This document shows positions 7,842 through 16,471 of a stretch of 54,280 nucleotides of DNA, piece by piece. Numbering within the stretch: the first letter of the stretch is position 1; each line of letters begins with the position of its first letter. The position numbers and the translations under genes were made by a program. Source of the DNA: Nocardiopsis trehalosi NBRC 14201. GTDB taxonomy: Bacteria; Actinomycetota; Actinomycetes; Streptosporangiales; Streptosporangiaceae. Below the pieces are notes generated by a model. The model saw nothing but the letters and a program-made list of their open reading frames with translations. It searched no databases and was not told where the DNA came from. Location: assembly GCF_001552555.1 (NCBI RefSeq), contig NZ_BCRK01000019.1, forward strand, positions 1-54,280. Direction: 5' to 3'.

Positions 7842-8972
7842 GTGAGCATCGACGTCCACCACGTCGTCGACGGCCCCGAGGGGGCACCCGTGGTGGTGCT
7901 GTCCGGGTCGCTGGGCAGCACCCTGGAGGTGTGGGAGCCGCAGGCCGCGGCGCTGTCCGACGAGTTCCGGGTCGTCCGCTACGACACCCGCGGGCACGGG
8001 TCCTCCCCTGCCCCCGACGGGCCCTATACGATCGCCGACCTCGGCGGCGACCTGCTCCGGCTGCTCGACCGGCTGGGGGTGGAGCGGGCGCACGTCGCCG
8101 GGATGTCCCTCGGCGGGATGACCGCGATGTGGCTGGCCGCCCACGCCCCCGAGCGGGTCGACCGGATCGCCCTGCTGTGCACGTCGGCGCTGCTGGGCCC
8201 GGCCCGGATGTGGGCCGACCGCGCGGCGGCGGTGCGCGCCGAGGGGTTCGCGCCCGTCACCGCCGGGCTGCCCGACCGCTGGTTCACGCCCGGTTACGCC
8301 GAGCGGCACCCCGACGTCGTCGCGCGGATGCGGGAGATGATGGCGGGCGGGTCGCCCGAGGGGTACGCGGCCTGCTGCGACGCCATCCGCGGCATGGACC
8401 TCCGCGCCGACCTGGGGCGCATCGCGGCGCCGGCCCTGGTGGTCGCCGGTCGGCAGGACCCGGCCACCCCGCCCGACCACGCCGAGGCGATCGCCGCCGG
8501 GATCGGCGGCGCCCGGCTGCACGTGCTGGACGGCGCCGCGCACCTGGCGAGCTGGGAGCGCGCAGGTGCGGTCAACGAGCTGCTGCGCGGCCACTTCGGC
8601 GCGGTCCGCCACGAGGCCGGGACGGCCGTCCGCCGCGAGGTGCTCGGCGACACCCACGTCGACCGGGCCGCCGCGGCCGCCACCCCCTTCACCGAGCCGT
8701 TCCAGGACCTCATCACCCGCTACGCGTGGGGCGAGGTCTGGACCCGCCCCGGCCTGGACCGCCGGACCCGCAGCTGCATGGTGCTCACCGCCCTGGTCGC
8801 CAAGGGGCACTGGGACGAGCTGGCCATGCACGTGCGGGCGGCCGTGCGCAACGGGCTGAGCGCCGGGGAGATCCGCGAGGTCTTCCTGCAGGCCGCGATC
8901 TACTGCGGCGTCCCCGCCGCGAACAAGGCGTTCGGCATCGCCCAGCGCGTGCTGACCGAACTGGAGGACTGA
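7842..8972 (+). CDS. pcaL: Fused 3-oxoadipate enol-lactonase / 4-carboxymuconolactone decarboxylase
   Basis: The 376-residue protein joins two enzymes. Residues 1 to about 245 form an alpha/beta hydrolase with nucleophile Ser89 in GMSLGG, a late VVAGRQDPATPP segment with the acid residue, and GAAHLASWE with the histidine (PcaD activity). Residues from about 255 onward are a carboxymuconolactone decarboxylase domain (PcaC), including RSCMVLTALVAKGHWDEL and a conserved AIYCGVPAANKAF end. The fusion performs two consecutive steps, from carboxymuconolactone to 3-oxoadipate, and is typical of actinomycetes. AGGAGGAGCAG precedes the GTG start. Confidence 0.93.
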   Translation: MSIDVHHVVDGPEGAPVVVLSGSLGSTLEVWEPQAAALSDEFRVVRYDTRGHGSSPAPDGPYTIADLGGDLLRLLDRLGVERAHVAGMSLGGMTAMWLAAHAPERVDRIALLCTSALLGPARMWADRAAAVRAEGFAPVTAGLPDRWFTPGYAERHPDVVARMREMMAGGSPEGYAACCDAIRGMDLRADLGRIAAPALVVAGRQDPATPPDHAEAIAAGIGGARLHVLDGAAHLASWERAGAVNELLRGHFGAVRHEAGTAVRREVLGDTHVDRAAAAATPFTEPFQDLITRYAWGEVWTRPGLDRRTRSCMVLTALVAKGHWDELAMHVRAAVRNGLSAGEIREVFLQAAIYCGVPAANKAFGIAQRVLTELED

Positions 8973-8973
8973 G

Positions 8974-10143
8974 TTGCGTACCGCCATCGGCATCATCGGG
9001 GCCGGCCCCGCGGGGCTGTTCCTGTCGCACCTGCTGCACCGGCGGGGCATCGCCTCCGTCGTGCTGGAGCGGCGCGACCGGGACTACTGCGAGCGGCGGC
9101 AGCGGGCGGGCGTGGTCGAGCACGGCGTGGCCGAGGCGCTGCGCGCGTCCGGCGCGGGCGCCCGGATGGACCGCGACGGGTTCGTACACGACGGCATCGA
9201 GCTGCGCCACGGCGGGCGCGGGCACCGCGTCGACTTCCCCGGGCTGACAGGGCGCAACGTGCTGATCTACGCGCAGACCGAGATCGTCAAGGACCTCATC
9301 GCGCGGCGGCTGGCCGACGGCGGCGAGGTGCTGTTCGAGGCCGAGGCCACCGCCATCGAGGACATCGGCACCGACCGGCCCCGGGTGCGGTTCACCCGGG
9401 GCGGCGCCGAGGAGGTCCTGGAGTGCGACTACGTGGTGGCCTGCGACGGCTTCCACGGCATCGGCCGGGCCTCCCTGCCCGCCGACGTGGTGCGCACGTT
9501 CGAGAAGGTCTACCCGTTCTCCTGGCTGGGCATCCTGGCCGACGCCGCCCCCTCCGGCGACGAACTGGTCTACGTCCACTCCCCGCGCGGGTTCGCCCTG
9601 CACAGCATGCGCTCGGAGCGGGTGAGCCGGCACTACCTCCAGGTGCCCAACGGCACCGACACCGCCGACTGGCCGGACGAGCGGATCTGGGCGGAGCTGG
9701 AGGCCCGGTCCGCCCGCCCGGGGTGGACGCTGAACCGGGGGCCCATCACCGACAAGGGCATCACCCCGATGCGCAGCTTCGTGACCGAGCCCATGCGCCA
9801 CGGGTCGCTGTTCCTGGCCGGGGACGCCGCGCACATCGTGCCGCCCACCGGCGCCAAGGGCCTCAACCTCGCCATGCACGACGTCATGCTGCTCGCCGAC
9901 GCCCTCGGACAGTGGGCGGACGACGGGGACACCGCGGGCCTGGACGCCTACTCGGCGACGGCGCTGCGGCGGGTCTGGCGGGCCGAGCACTTCTCCTACT
10001 GGATGACGACCCTGCTGCACACCGACCCCGAGGGCACGGAGTTCGACCGGCGGCTCCAGGTGGCGCACCTGGAGCACATCGCCGCGTCGGAGGCGGCGTC
10101 GCGGCACCTGGCGGAGAACTACACCGGGCTGCCCCGGGTCTGA
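8974..10143 (+). CDS. pobA: 4-hydroxybenzoate 3-monooxygenase
   Basis: The 389-residue length matches the family. It is a class A flavoprotein hydroxylase with an N-terminal GAGPAG dinucleotide motif (residues 9-14), a central CDGFHGIGR motif and a late LAGDAAHIVPPTGAKGLNLA FAD-binding motif. It hydroxylates 4-hydroxybenzoate to protocatechuate using FAD, O2 and NAD(P)H. The start is a TTG one base after the pcaL stop; GGAGG at 8963-8967 is the ribosome site. As last gene of the operon it extends the pathway up to 4-hydroxybenzoate. Confidence 0.93.
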   Translation: MRTAIGIIGAGPAGLFLSHLLHRRGIASVVLERRDRDYCERRQRAGVVEHGVAEALRASGAGARMDRDGFVHDGIELRHGGRGHRVDFPGLTGRNVLIYAQTEIVKDLIARRLADGGEVLFEAEATAIEDIGTDRPRVRFTRGGAEEVLECDYVVACDGFHGIGRASLPADVVRTFEKVYPFSWLGILADAAPSGDELVYVHSPRGFALHSMRSERVSRHYLQVPNGTDTADWPDERIWAELEARSARPGWTLNRGPITDKGITPMRSFVTEPMRHGSLFLAGDAAHIVPPTGAKGLNLAMHDVMLLADALGQWADDGDTAGLDAYSATALRRVWRAEHFSYWMTTLLHTDPEGTEFDRRLQVAHLEHIAASEAASRHLAENYTGLPRV

Positions 10144-10153
10144 GCGCGGGGGC

Positions 10154-10198
10154 GGGATCGCACCGACTGACCAACGGGTCAGCCGCCGTTGCGATCCC
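10154..10198. promoter_or_regulatory. Nested inverted repeats between pobA and the XRE-TetR regulator
   Basis: Outer arms GGGATCGCA (10154-10162) and TGCGATCCC (10190-10198) enclose CTGACC (10167-10172) and GGTCAG (10177-10182). This could end the pca transcript or bind a regulator. The motif CGTTGCGAT in the right arm (10187-10195) recurs exactly 41 bases later in the promoter of the next gene, which favours a regulatory role. Confidence 0.45.
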
Positions 10199-10225
10199 CG
10201 CCGCCACCAAGTGGTCCCTGCCCGG

Positions 10226-10259
10226 GGCGTTGCGATTTTCGCGACGCCCCTGGTACGGT
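10226..10259 (+). promoter_or_regulatory. Promoter with overlapping inverted repeat for the XRE-TetR gene
   Basis: TTGCGA (10230-10235), an 18-base spacer and TACGGT (10254-10259) form a promoter ending eight bases before the GTG start, so the mRNA is probably leaderless. An inverted repeat, GGCGTTGCG-N5-CGCGACGCC (10226-10248, one mismatch), covers the -35 box and is a likely autoregulatory operator. Confidence 0.5.
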
Positions 10260-10267
10260 CGCCAACC

Positions 10268-11143
10268 GTGGACGACCGGATGGAGGGCCTGCGCGCGCGG
10301 GTGCGGGAGGTGATCCGCCGGACCGGGCGGTCCCAGCAGGCGTTCGCGCGCGCCCTGGGCCTGGAGCCGTCGAAGCTCTCCAAGTCGCTCACCGGCACCC
10401 GGCGCTTCCGCGCCGAAGAGCTCATCGCCATCGCCGACACCGCCGACGTGACCGTCAACTGGCTGCTCAACGGACACGACGACGCGGCGACGGTGGTGGC
10501 GTCGCCCGCGCCGCGGCGGCGCGCCGCCGACCCGCCCGCCGCCCGCACCCCGGCGGCGCGCGACCGCCGCCGCCAGATCGTCGACGCCGCGTGGCGGCTC
10601 ATCGCCGAGCGGGGCTACCACGCGGTGCGCACCGCCGACATCGCCCGCGCCTGCGGCACCTCCAGTGCGACCATCCACTACCACTTCCCGGCGCTGGCCG
10701 ACCTGCTGGACGAGGCCCTGCGCTGGTCGGTGAAGCAGGCGTTCGACCGCCAGGTCGCGGCCCTGCACGGGGTGGCCGACGCGCGCGAGCGGCTGTACCG
10801 GCTCATCGACCTCCAGCTCCCCACTCCGGGGCACCTGCGCCGCGAGTGGTCGATCTGGCTCCAGGTCTGGACCGAGTCCAGCCTGGACCCGCGGGTGCGC
10901 GCCCTGCACTCCGACGCCTACCAGCGCTGGCACGACACCATCCGGCGGACCCTGCGCGAGGGGATCGCCGACGGCGTGTTCCGCGACCAGGACCCCGAGG
11001 CCGCGACCGTGGTGCTCACCGCCCTGGTCGACGGCCTGGGCATCCAGGTGCTCACCGGCCGCCCCGGCCGCACCGCCGAGACGATGCGCGCGGTCCTGCG
11101 CGCGCACGTCGCCACCCGGATCGAACGAGAGGACGGGACGTGA
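10268..11143 (+). CDS. XRE-TetR fusion transcriptional regulator of the carnitine cluster
   Basis: The 291-residue protein holds two DNA-binding modules. Residues 5-69 form an XRE/Cro-type helix-turn-helix ([20 protein letters not shown]). After an Ala/Pro/Arg-rich linker, residues about 98-145 form a TetR-type helix-turn-helix ([21 protein letters not shown]), followed by an all-helical TetR ligand domain. I chose the GTG at 10268 because it lies eight bases after a TACGGT -10 box; the in-frame ATG at 10211 is upstream of that promoter. The gene overlaps the next by four bases (GTGA), so it probably senses a carnitine-pathway metabolite and controls its own operon. The effector is inferred only from context. 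Confidence 0.82.
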   Translation: MDDRMEGLRARVREVIRRTGRSQQAFARALGLEPSKLSKSLTGTRRFRAEELIAIADTADVTVNWLLNGHDDAATVVASPAPRRRAADPPAARTPAARDRRRQIVDAAWRLIAERGYHAVRTADIARACGTSSATIHYHFPALADLLDEALRWSVKQAFDRQVAALHGVADARERLYRLIDLQLPTPGHLRREWSIWLQVWTESSLDPRVRALHSDAYQRWHDTIRRTLREGIADGVFRDQDPEAATVVLTALVDGLGIQVLTGRPGRTAETMRAVLRAHVATRIEREDGT

Positions 11144-12039
11144 ACGAGACCCTGAACACCGAGGTGGTGCTGACCGCCGCGCTCACCGGGGCGGGCGACA
11201 CCGTCCGCCGCAGCGAGCACGTCCCCGTCACCCCCGCCCAGATCGCCGCATCGGCGCTGGAGGCCGCCGAGGCCGGGGCGAGCGCCGTGCACATCCACGT
11301 CCGCGACCCCGAGACCGGCGCCCCCTCCCGCGACCCCGCCCTGTACCGGGAGGTGGTCGAGCGCATCCGCGAGACCGGGGTGGACATCGTCATCAACCTG
11401 ACCGCCGGCATGGGCGGCGACCTGGAGATCGGCGCCGAGGACCCGCTGGCGTTCGGCCCGGCCACCGACCTGGTGAACGGGCTCGACCGGCTCCCGCACG
11501 TCGAGGACCTGCTGCCGGAGATCTGCACGCTCGACTGCGGCAGCCTCAACTTCGGCGACGGCGGCATGGTCTACGTGTCGACGCCCGACATGCTGCGCGC
11601 GGGCGCCCGGCGCATCCGGGAGCTGGGCGTGCGCCCGGAGCTGGAGGTGTTCGACACCGGGCACCTGTGGTTCGCCCGGCAGATGTACGCCGAAGGGCTG
11701 ATCGACGACCCCGCCGTGGTGCAGCTGTGCACGGGCATCCCCTACGGCGCCCCGGCCGACCCGGGCGTGCTGCAGTCCATGGTGCGGCTGCTGCCGCCGG
11801 GCGCGCAGTGGGCGAGCTTCGCCATCGGCCGCATGCAGATGCCGTGGGTGGCCCAGTCGGTGCTGCTCGGCGGGCACGCCCGGGTGGGGCTGGAGGACAA
11901 CCTCTACCTCAGCCGCGGGGTGAAGGCCACCAACGGGCAGCTGGTGGAGAAGGCGGTGCGGATCATCGAGCTGCTGGGCGCCCGCGTGGTGTCCCCGGCC
12001 GAGACCCGCGTCAAGCTCGGCCTGCGCGGTGCCCGGTGA
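11140..12039 (+). CDS. Beta-keto acid cleavage enzyme (BKACE/DUF849), probable 3-dehydrocarnitine cleavage
   Basis: The 299-residue protein is a BKACE-family TIM barrel. It opens with [13 protein letters not shown], continues with [21 protein letters not shown] (the metal-binding His-x-His region) and has the NLTAGMGGD loop. BKACE enzymes react a beta-keto acid with acetyl-CoA to give acetoacetate and a new CoA ester. With a carnitine dehydrogenase-like gene next door, the likely substrate is 3-dehydrocarnitine, giving betainyl-CoA. The GTG start overlaps the upstream stop. The family has many substrates, so the specificity is inference. Confidence 0.8.
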   Translation: MNETLNTEVVLTAALTGAGDTVRRSEHVPVTPAQIAASALEAAEAGASAVHIHVRDPETGAPSRDPALYREVVERIRETGVDIVINLTAGMGGDLEIGAEDPLAFGPATDLVNGLDRLPHVEDLLPEICTLDCGSLNFGDGGMVYVSTPDMLRAGARRIRELGVRPELEVFDTGHLWFARQMYAEGLIDDPAVVQLCTGIPYGAPADPGVLQSMVRLLPPGAQWASFAIGRMQMPWVAQSVLLGGHARVGLEDNLYLSRGVKATNGQLVEKAVRIIELLGARVVSPAETRVKLGLRGAR

Positions 12040-13094
12040 CGGGCGCGCGGGACGGCGCGGAAGGCGCGGCGGGGTACGGGCCGGCGGTCGACCCGCGCGC
12101 TGTGCGCACGGTGGCGTGCGTCGGCGCGGGGGTGATCGGCGGCGGCTGGGCCGCGCACTACCTGGCCCGGGGCTACCGGGTGACCGCGTGGGACCCGGCG
12201 CCCGGCGCCGAGGAGCGGCTGCGGGCCGTGGTCGACGCCGCGTGGCCGGCCCTGGAGCGGCTGGGGCTGGCCGAGGGCGCCTCGCGCGACCGGCTGGACT
12301 TCGCCCCGTCGCTGGCCGCGGCGGTCTCCGGCGCCGACGTGGTGCAGGAGAGCGCGCCGGAGCGGCTGGAGCTGAAGCGGGCACTGCTGGCCGAGATCGA
12401 CGCGGCGGCGCCGCCGCACGTGGTGGTCTGCTCCTCCACGTCGGGCTACGGCATGTCGGAGATGCAGGGCGACGCGGCGGTGCCGGGCCGGCTGGTCGTG
12501 GGCCACCCCTTCAACCCGCCCTACCTGGTGCCGCTGGTGGAGGTCGCCGGGGGCGAGGCCACCGAGCCGTGGGCGGTGGCGTGGGCGGCGGAGTTCTACC
12601 GCGCGGCGGGCAAGGCCGTGATCACGCTCGACCGGGAGCTGCCGGGGTTCGTGGGCAACCGGATCCAGGAGGCGGCGTGGCGCGAGGCGCTGCACATGGT
12701 GGCCAACGGGGAGGCGACCGTCGAGCAGATCGACCTCGCCATGACCGCCGGGCCGGGGCTGCGCTGGGCGTTCCACGGGCCGTGCCTGACCTTCCACCTG
12801 GCGGGCGGCGAGGGCGGCATGGCGCACATGCTCGACCACTTCGGGCCGTCCCTGGAGGCGCCGTGGACCCGGTTGGCGGCCCCCGAGCTGACCCCCGAGC
12901 TGCGCGCGGCCATGGTCGAGGGCACGGCCGCGGCGGCGGCCGGGCGCCCGGTGGCCGAGCTGGTGGCCCAGCGCGACCGGCGGCTGATCGCGGTCATGCG
13001 CGCCCTGGCCGAGGTCGAGGCAGAGGAGGCCCGGGAGGCCGCTGCGGCGGACGCCGCGGCGGCGCCGGGCGCGGGCGGCGGGGCCGCGCGGTGA
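12036..13094 (+). CDS. lcdH: L-carnitine 3-dehydrogenase-like 3-hydroxyacyl dehydrogenase
   Basis: The 352-residue protein has an N-terminal Rossmann fold ([11 protein letters not shown], about residues 29-39) and the 3-hydroxyacyl-CoA dehydrogenase pattern [20 protein letters not shown] and [10 protein letters not shown]. The stretch [20 protein letters not shown] is characteristic of L-carnitine dehydrogenases rather than fatty-acid enzymes. It should oxidise L-carnitine to 3-dehydrocarnitine with NAD+. Residues after about 320 are an Ala/Glu-rich tail. It is coupled by GTGA overlaps to the genes on both sides. In some bacteria this enzyme is fused to the thioesterase that here is the next gene. 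Confidence 0.82.
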   Translation: MTGARDGAEGAAGYGPAVDPRAVRTVACVGAGVIGGGWAAHYLARGYRVTAWDPAPGAEERLRAVVDAAWPALERLGLAEGASRDRLDFAPSLAAAVSGADVVQESAPERLELKRALLAEIDAAAPPHVVVCSSTSGYGMSEMQGDAAVPGRLVVGHPFNPPYLVPLVEVAGGEATEPWAVAWAAEFYRAAGKAVITLDRELPGFVGNRIQEAAWREALHMVANGEATVEQIDLAMTAGPGLRWAFHGPCLTFHLAGGEGGMAHMLDHFGPSLEAPWTRLAAPELTPELRAAMVEGTAAAAAGRPVAELVAQRDRRLIAVMRALAEVEAEEAREAAAADAAAAPGAGGGAAR

Positions 13095-13552
13095 GCGGTT
13101 CCGCGCCCGCGCCGCCGGAGCACGCCTACCGGGTCCGGCCGGAGTGGATCGACTACAACGGGCACCTCAGCGAGGCGTACTACGTGCTGCTGTTCGGCTA
13201 CGCCACGGACGCGCTGATGGACCTGGTGGGCCTGGACGCCGCGTACCGCGCGCGCACGGGGTGCTCGCTGTACACGGTCGAGGCGCACGTGCGCTACCTG
13301 CGCGAGGTCGGGCCGGACAGCGAGGTCCGGGTGGCCACCCGGGTGGTGTCGGCCGGGGCCCGCAAGGTGCGGCTCTGCCACGAGATGCGCCTGGACGGCG
13401 AGCTGCGCGCCACCGAGGAGCTGCTGGCGGTGCACGTCGACGGCGCGGCGGGCCGGGCCGCCCCCTTCCCCCCGGCGGCGGCCGCCCGGCTGGCCGACCT
13501 GGCCGCCGGTTCCGGCGGGCCGCCCGACTACGCGGGCCGGTCGATCGGCTAG
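13091..13552 (+). CDS. Hotdog-fold thioesterase, probable betainyl-CoA thioesterase
   Basis: The 153-residue protein is a 4-hydroxybenzoyl-CoA-type hotdog thioesterase. The WIDYNGHLSEAYYVLLF segment carries the family's Asp and the YNGH turn. It resembles the thioesterase domain found fused to some L-carnitine dehydrogenases and would release glycine betaine from betainyl-CoA. The GTG start overlaps the dehydrogenase stop by four bases, and the final hairpin lies 14 bases after the stop. Confidence 0.78.
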   Translation: MSGSAPAPPEHAYRVRPEWIDYNGHLSEAYYVLLFGYATDALMDLVGLDAAYRARTGCSLYTVEAHVRYLREVGPDSEVRVATRVVSAGARKVRLCHEMRLDGELRATEELLAVHVDGAAGRAAPFPPAAAARLADLAAGSGGPPDYAGRSIG

Positions 13553-13566
13553 CCCGCCCCGGAACG

Positions 13567-13598
13567 CCCCCGCGCCCGACCGTCCACGGGCGCGGGGG
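13567..13598 (+). terminator. Terminator of the carnitine operon
   Basis: A perfect 12-bp GC stem (13567-13578 with 13587-13598) encloses an 8-base loop. It lies just past the thioesterase stop and is followed by a short CCTTT stretch. Confidence 0.7.
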
Positions 13599-13679
13599 CC
13601 GCGCCTTTCCCGGCGCCTTTTCCAGACGGAACCAGGGATGGGTACGGCGAAAAAGGGCGGGGAATTCGCGGGGGTCCGC

Positions 13680-13708
13680 TTACCCGGCGCGGGCGGAAAG
13701 AATACAAT
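13680..13708 (+). promoter_or_regulatory. Promoter of the SAM methyltransferase gene
   Basis: TTACCC (13680-13685), a 17-base spacer and TACAAT (13703-13708) form a plausible sigma70-type promoter. The local base composition is clearly less GC-rich than its surroundings. Confidence 0.5.
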
Positions 13709-13751
13709 CCGGAGCAACATGCGGACTTCCCCACCTTCGCAGAGGACGGCC

Positions 13752-14633
13752 ATGTCGCGTCCCACGTCACCCTCATTCATGAAAAAAGCGGGCGAAAGGT
13801 ACCAACCGCCCCCGAACATCGACATGACGAAGCCGAGTATCGCCCGCGTCTATTCATACCTGCTCGGCGGAAAAGATCATTTCGAGGTCGACCGCGAGAT
13901 GGCGAACTACGCCGAGAACGCCGTTCCCGGCGTCACCGATCTCGCCCTGGGCAACCGCGCGTTCGTCCAGCGGGCGGTGCGCCACCTCGCCGAGACCACG
14001 GGCCTGCGCCAGTTCCTCGACATCGGCTCGGGGCTGCCCAGCGACGGCAACGTGCACGAGATCGCGCACCAGGCCGCGCCCGACTGCCGCGTCGTCTACG
14101 TCGACAACGACCCCATGGTGCTCGCCCACGCGCGCGCCCTGCTCGCCGACGACCGCACCACGGTCGTGGTCACCGCCGACCTCAACCAGCCGGCGGACAT
14201 CCTCACCCAGGCCGAGCGCAGCGGGATCATCGACTTCGGCCGACCGGTCGGGCTCATCCTCGGCGGCATCCTGCACCACCTGCACGACCACGAGGACCCC
14301 GGCCGGCTCACCCGCGAGCTGTGCGGCGCGCTCGCCCCCGGCAGCCACGTCGCCATCAGCCACTTCCACCGACCCGATCCGGCGGCACACCCCCGCGACG
14401 CCGAGCACGCCCGGCGCCTGCAGAAGGCGTTCCTCGACAAGCTCAGCACCGGACTGTGGCGGTCCACCGAGGAGATCCGCGCCTACTTCGGCGATTGGGA
14501 ACTCCTCCCGCCCGGCCTGGTCCCCCTGAACGAGTGGCACCCCCTGCCGCGCGGCGACGACCGCCCCGGCGCCTACCTGATGCCCAACCGCAACCGGCGC
14601 ATCATCGTCGGCGGGGTCGCCCGCAGGCCGTGA
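13752..14633 (+). CDS. DUF574-family SAM-dependent methyltransferase
   Basis: The protein is 293 residues from this start. It shows the actinomycete DUF574 (S-adenosyl methyltransferase) pattern: DMTKPSIARVYSYLLGGKDHFEVDREMA near the start in split form, then FLDIGSGLP (SAM-binding loop), VVYVDNDPMVLAHA (acidic ribose-binding strand) and LGGILHHLHD. The substrate is unknown; these genes are abundant in actinomycetes. An in-frame ATG at 13719 with GGAG close by is an alternative start. It stands alone between a terminator and a convergent gene. Confidence 0.82.
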   Translation: MSRPTSPSFMKKAGERYQPPPNIDMTKPSIARVYSYLLGGKDHFEVDREMANYAENAVPGVTDLALGNRAFVQRAVRHLAETTGLRQFLDIGSGLPSDGNVHEIAHQAAPDCRVVYVDNDPMVLAHARALLADDRTTVVVTADLNQPADILTQAERSGIIDFGRPVGLILGGILHHLHDHEDPGRLTRELCGALAPGSHVAISHFHRPDPAAHPRDAEHARRLQKAFLDKLSTGLWRSTEEIRAYFGDWELLPPGLVPLNEWHPLPRGDDRPGAYLMPNRNRRIIVGGVARRP

Positions 14634-14664
14634 CCCACCTCGGGCGGGCGCGCGGTCGGGCGCG

Positions 14665-16356
14665 TCACGCCACGGCCCCGGCCAGGGCCACGATCACCGG
14701 GCCCATCAGCGGCAGCAGCACGTTGGAGACCGCGTAGGTGATGGTGTAGGAGATCATCGGCACGCTGTTGCCGGCCGTCGACACCACCTGGCTGATGGCG
14801 GGTGTACTGCACTGCTGGCCGGCCACGGCCCCCACCAGCAGCGGCGGCTCGATCCGCAGCAGGTACCGGCCGATCAGCAGCGAGGCGGTCGCCGGCACCA
14901 GCGTCGTCAGCACGGCCGCCACCGGCAGCACGATCCCGTACCGCTCCAGCAGGACCAGCGCCTGCGGGCCGGCCGCCAGCCCCGTCGCGGCGATGAACGT
15001 CGCCAGACCGAGGTCCTTCATCACCGACGCCGCCACCGGGTGGAACGACCCGAACGTGGGGCGGCGGGCGCGCAGGAACCCGAACACCAGCCCCGACAGC
15101 AGCGCGCCGCCACCCGTGCCCAGGGTCAGCTCCGCGCCGCCCACCGGCAGGACCACCTGGCCGATGAGGATGCCGATGACCAGGCCCAGCCCGAGGTAGA
15201 CGAAGTCGGTGCGCTCGGGCGCGGCCATCCGGTAGCCCAGCGCCCACTGCGCGGCGTCGACGTCGCTGGGCGCGCCGACGACCGTGAGCACGTCGCCGGT
15301 CTGCAACCGGGTCCGGGGCAGCGCCGGGATCTCCCGCTCGGTGCGCGTCACCCGCTGCACGAACACCGCCTCGCGCAGGCCGGGACCGAGCAGCCCGGAG
15401 ATCCGGCCGAGCGGCAGGTGGTTCACCGCGCGGTGGGTGAGGACGATGTCGCGCGACTCCACCACCACGTCGGGTTCGACCGCCTGCTCCGGGCCCACGA
15501 CGCCGTCGGCGCCCACCAGGGCGGCCCGGCGGCCGACGAGCACCACCAGGTCACCGGAGCGCAGCCGGGTGCCGGCGTCGCCTTGGAGGGTCTGGTCGCC
15601 GCGCCGGACCTGTTCGACGGTGGCGCGGTCGGGCAGCGCCGCCTCCACCTCGCCCACGGTCCGCCCGTCGGCCGCCTCGACCCGGTAGGCGCGGCCCACC
15701 AGGTCGGGCAGCGCCGACGCCTGGCCGGGGCCGTGCTCGTGGCCGCCGCTGAGGCGCTGCCACAGGCGGGCGGACTCCTCGCGCAGGTCGAACCGCATCA
15801 GCAGCGGGGCGAGCTGGCTGGTCAGCAGCACGATCGTGATCAGCCCGCACAGGTAGCTGATGGTGTAGGCGGTGGCGACGTTGGACTGGAGTTCGGTGGT
15901 GCGCTCGTCGGACAGCCCGAGGCGGCCGATGGCCTCTGACGCGGTGCCGAGGGCGGCCGACTCGGTGGCGCCGCCCGCCATCAGCCCGGCGGCGGTGCCC
16001 TGGTCGAACCGCAGGACGGCGGTGAAGGCGAGGACGACGGCGAGCACGGTGACGATCTCGATGACCGGGAAGCCGAGGTAGCGCAGGCCCTTGCGGTTGA
16101 GGTTGGCGAAGAACTGCGGCCCGCTGCTGAACCCCAGGGCGAAGATGAACAGGGCGAACGCCAGGTTCTTCACCCCGTCGTCCAGCCGGGCGCCGGTGAG
16201 GTGGCCGATGACCAGGGCGGTGATGAGCGTGCCGCAGATGCCGCCCAACCGGATCGGGCCGAACGGGACGCGGCCGAACGCGTAGCCGATCGCCAGCGAC
16301 GCGAACAGCGCGATCTCCGGTGTGCCCCGGAACAGCTCACTCAGCCAGGACCACAC
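14665..16356 (-). CDS. aspT: Aspartate:alanine exchanger (AspT-type transporter)
   Basis: The 563-residue membrane protein has two blocks of transmembrane helices flanking a cytoplasmic region with two TrkA-C/RCK-C-like domains (about residues 215-385). This is the layout of the aspartate:alanine exchanger family. The first block contains GYAFGRVPFGPIRLGG and LMAGGATESAALG, the second GGALLSGLVFG and GQQCSTPAISQV. It would swap external aspartate for internal alanine. The gene begins with GTG and follows the aspartate decarboxylase gene after 115 bases on the same strand, which strongly supports this substrate pair. Confidence 0.82.
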   Translation of the reverse strand: MWSWLSELFRGTPEIALFASLAIGYAFGRVPFGPIRLGGICGTLITALVIGHLTGARLDDGVKNLAFALFIFALGFSSGPQFFANLNRKGLRYLGFPVIEIVTVLAVVLAFTAVLRFDQGTAAGLMAGGATESAALGTASEAIGRLGLSDERTTELQSNVATAYTISYLCGLITIVLLTSQLAPLLMRFDLREESARLWQRLSGGHEHGPGQASALPDLVGRAYRVEAADGRTVGEVEAALPDRATVEQVRRGDQTLQGDAGTRLRSGDLVVLVGRRAALVGADGVVGPEQAVEPDVVVESRDIVLTHRAVNHLPLGRISGLLGPGLREAVFVQRVTRTEREIPALPRTRLQTGDVLTVVGAPSDVDAAQWALGYRMAAPERTDFVYLGLGLVIGILIGQVVLPVGGAELTLGTGGGALLSGLVFGFLRARRPTFGSFHPVAASVMKDLGLATFIAATGLAAGPQALVLLERYGIVLPVAAVLTTLVPATASLLIGRYLLRIEPPLLVGAVAGQQCSTPAISQVVSTAGNSVPMISYTITYAVSNVLLPLMGPVIVALAGAVA

Positions 16357-16471
16357 GCCGGCCTCCCCTCGTGGCGGCCCGCGCCCACGGCGGACGCGGC
16401 GGACGCGGCGGCCTCAGCGGGGACGGCGGGGACGCCCCGGCCGGTCGGCCCGGGGCTCGGGGCGCGGCCGG

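Noticed and set aside
16434-16457. Attenuator hairpin between aspD and aspT
   Set aside because: A short imperfect GC stem with a bulge is common by chance at this composition, and no leader peptide or T tract accompanies it.
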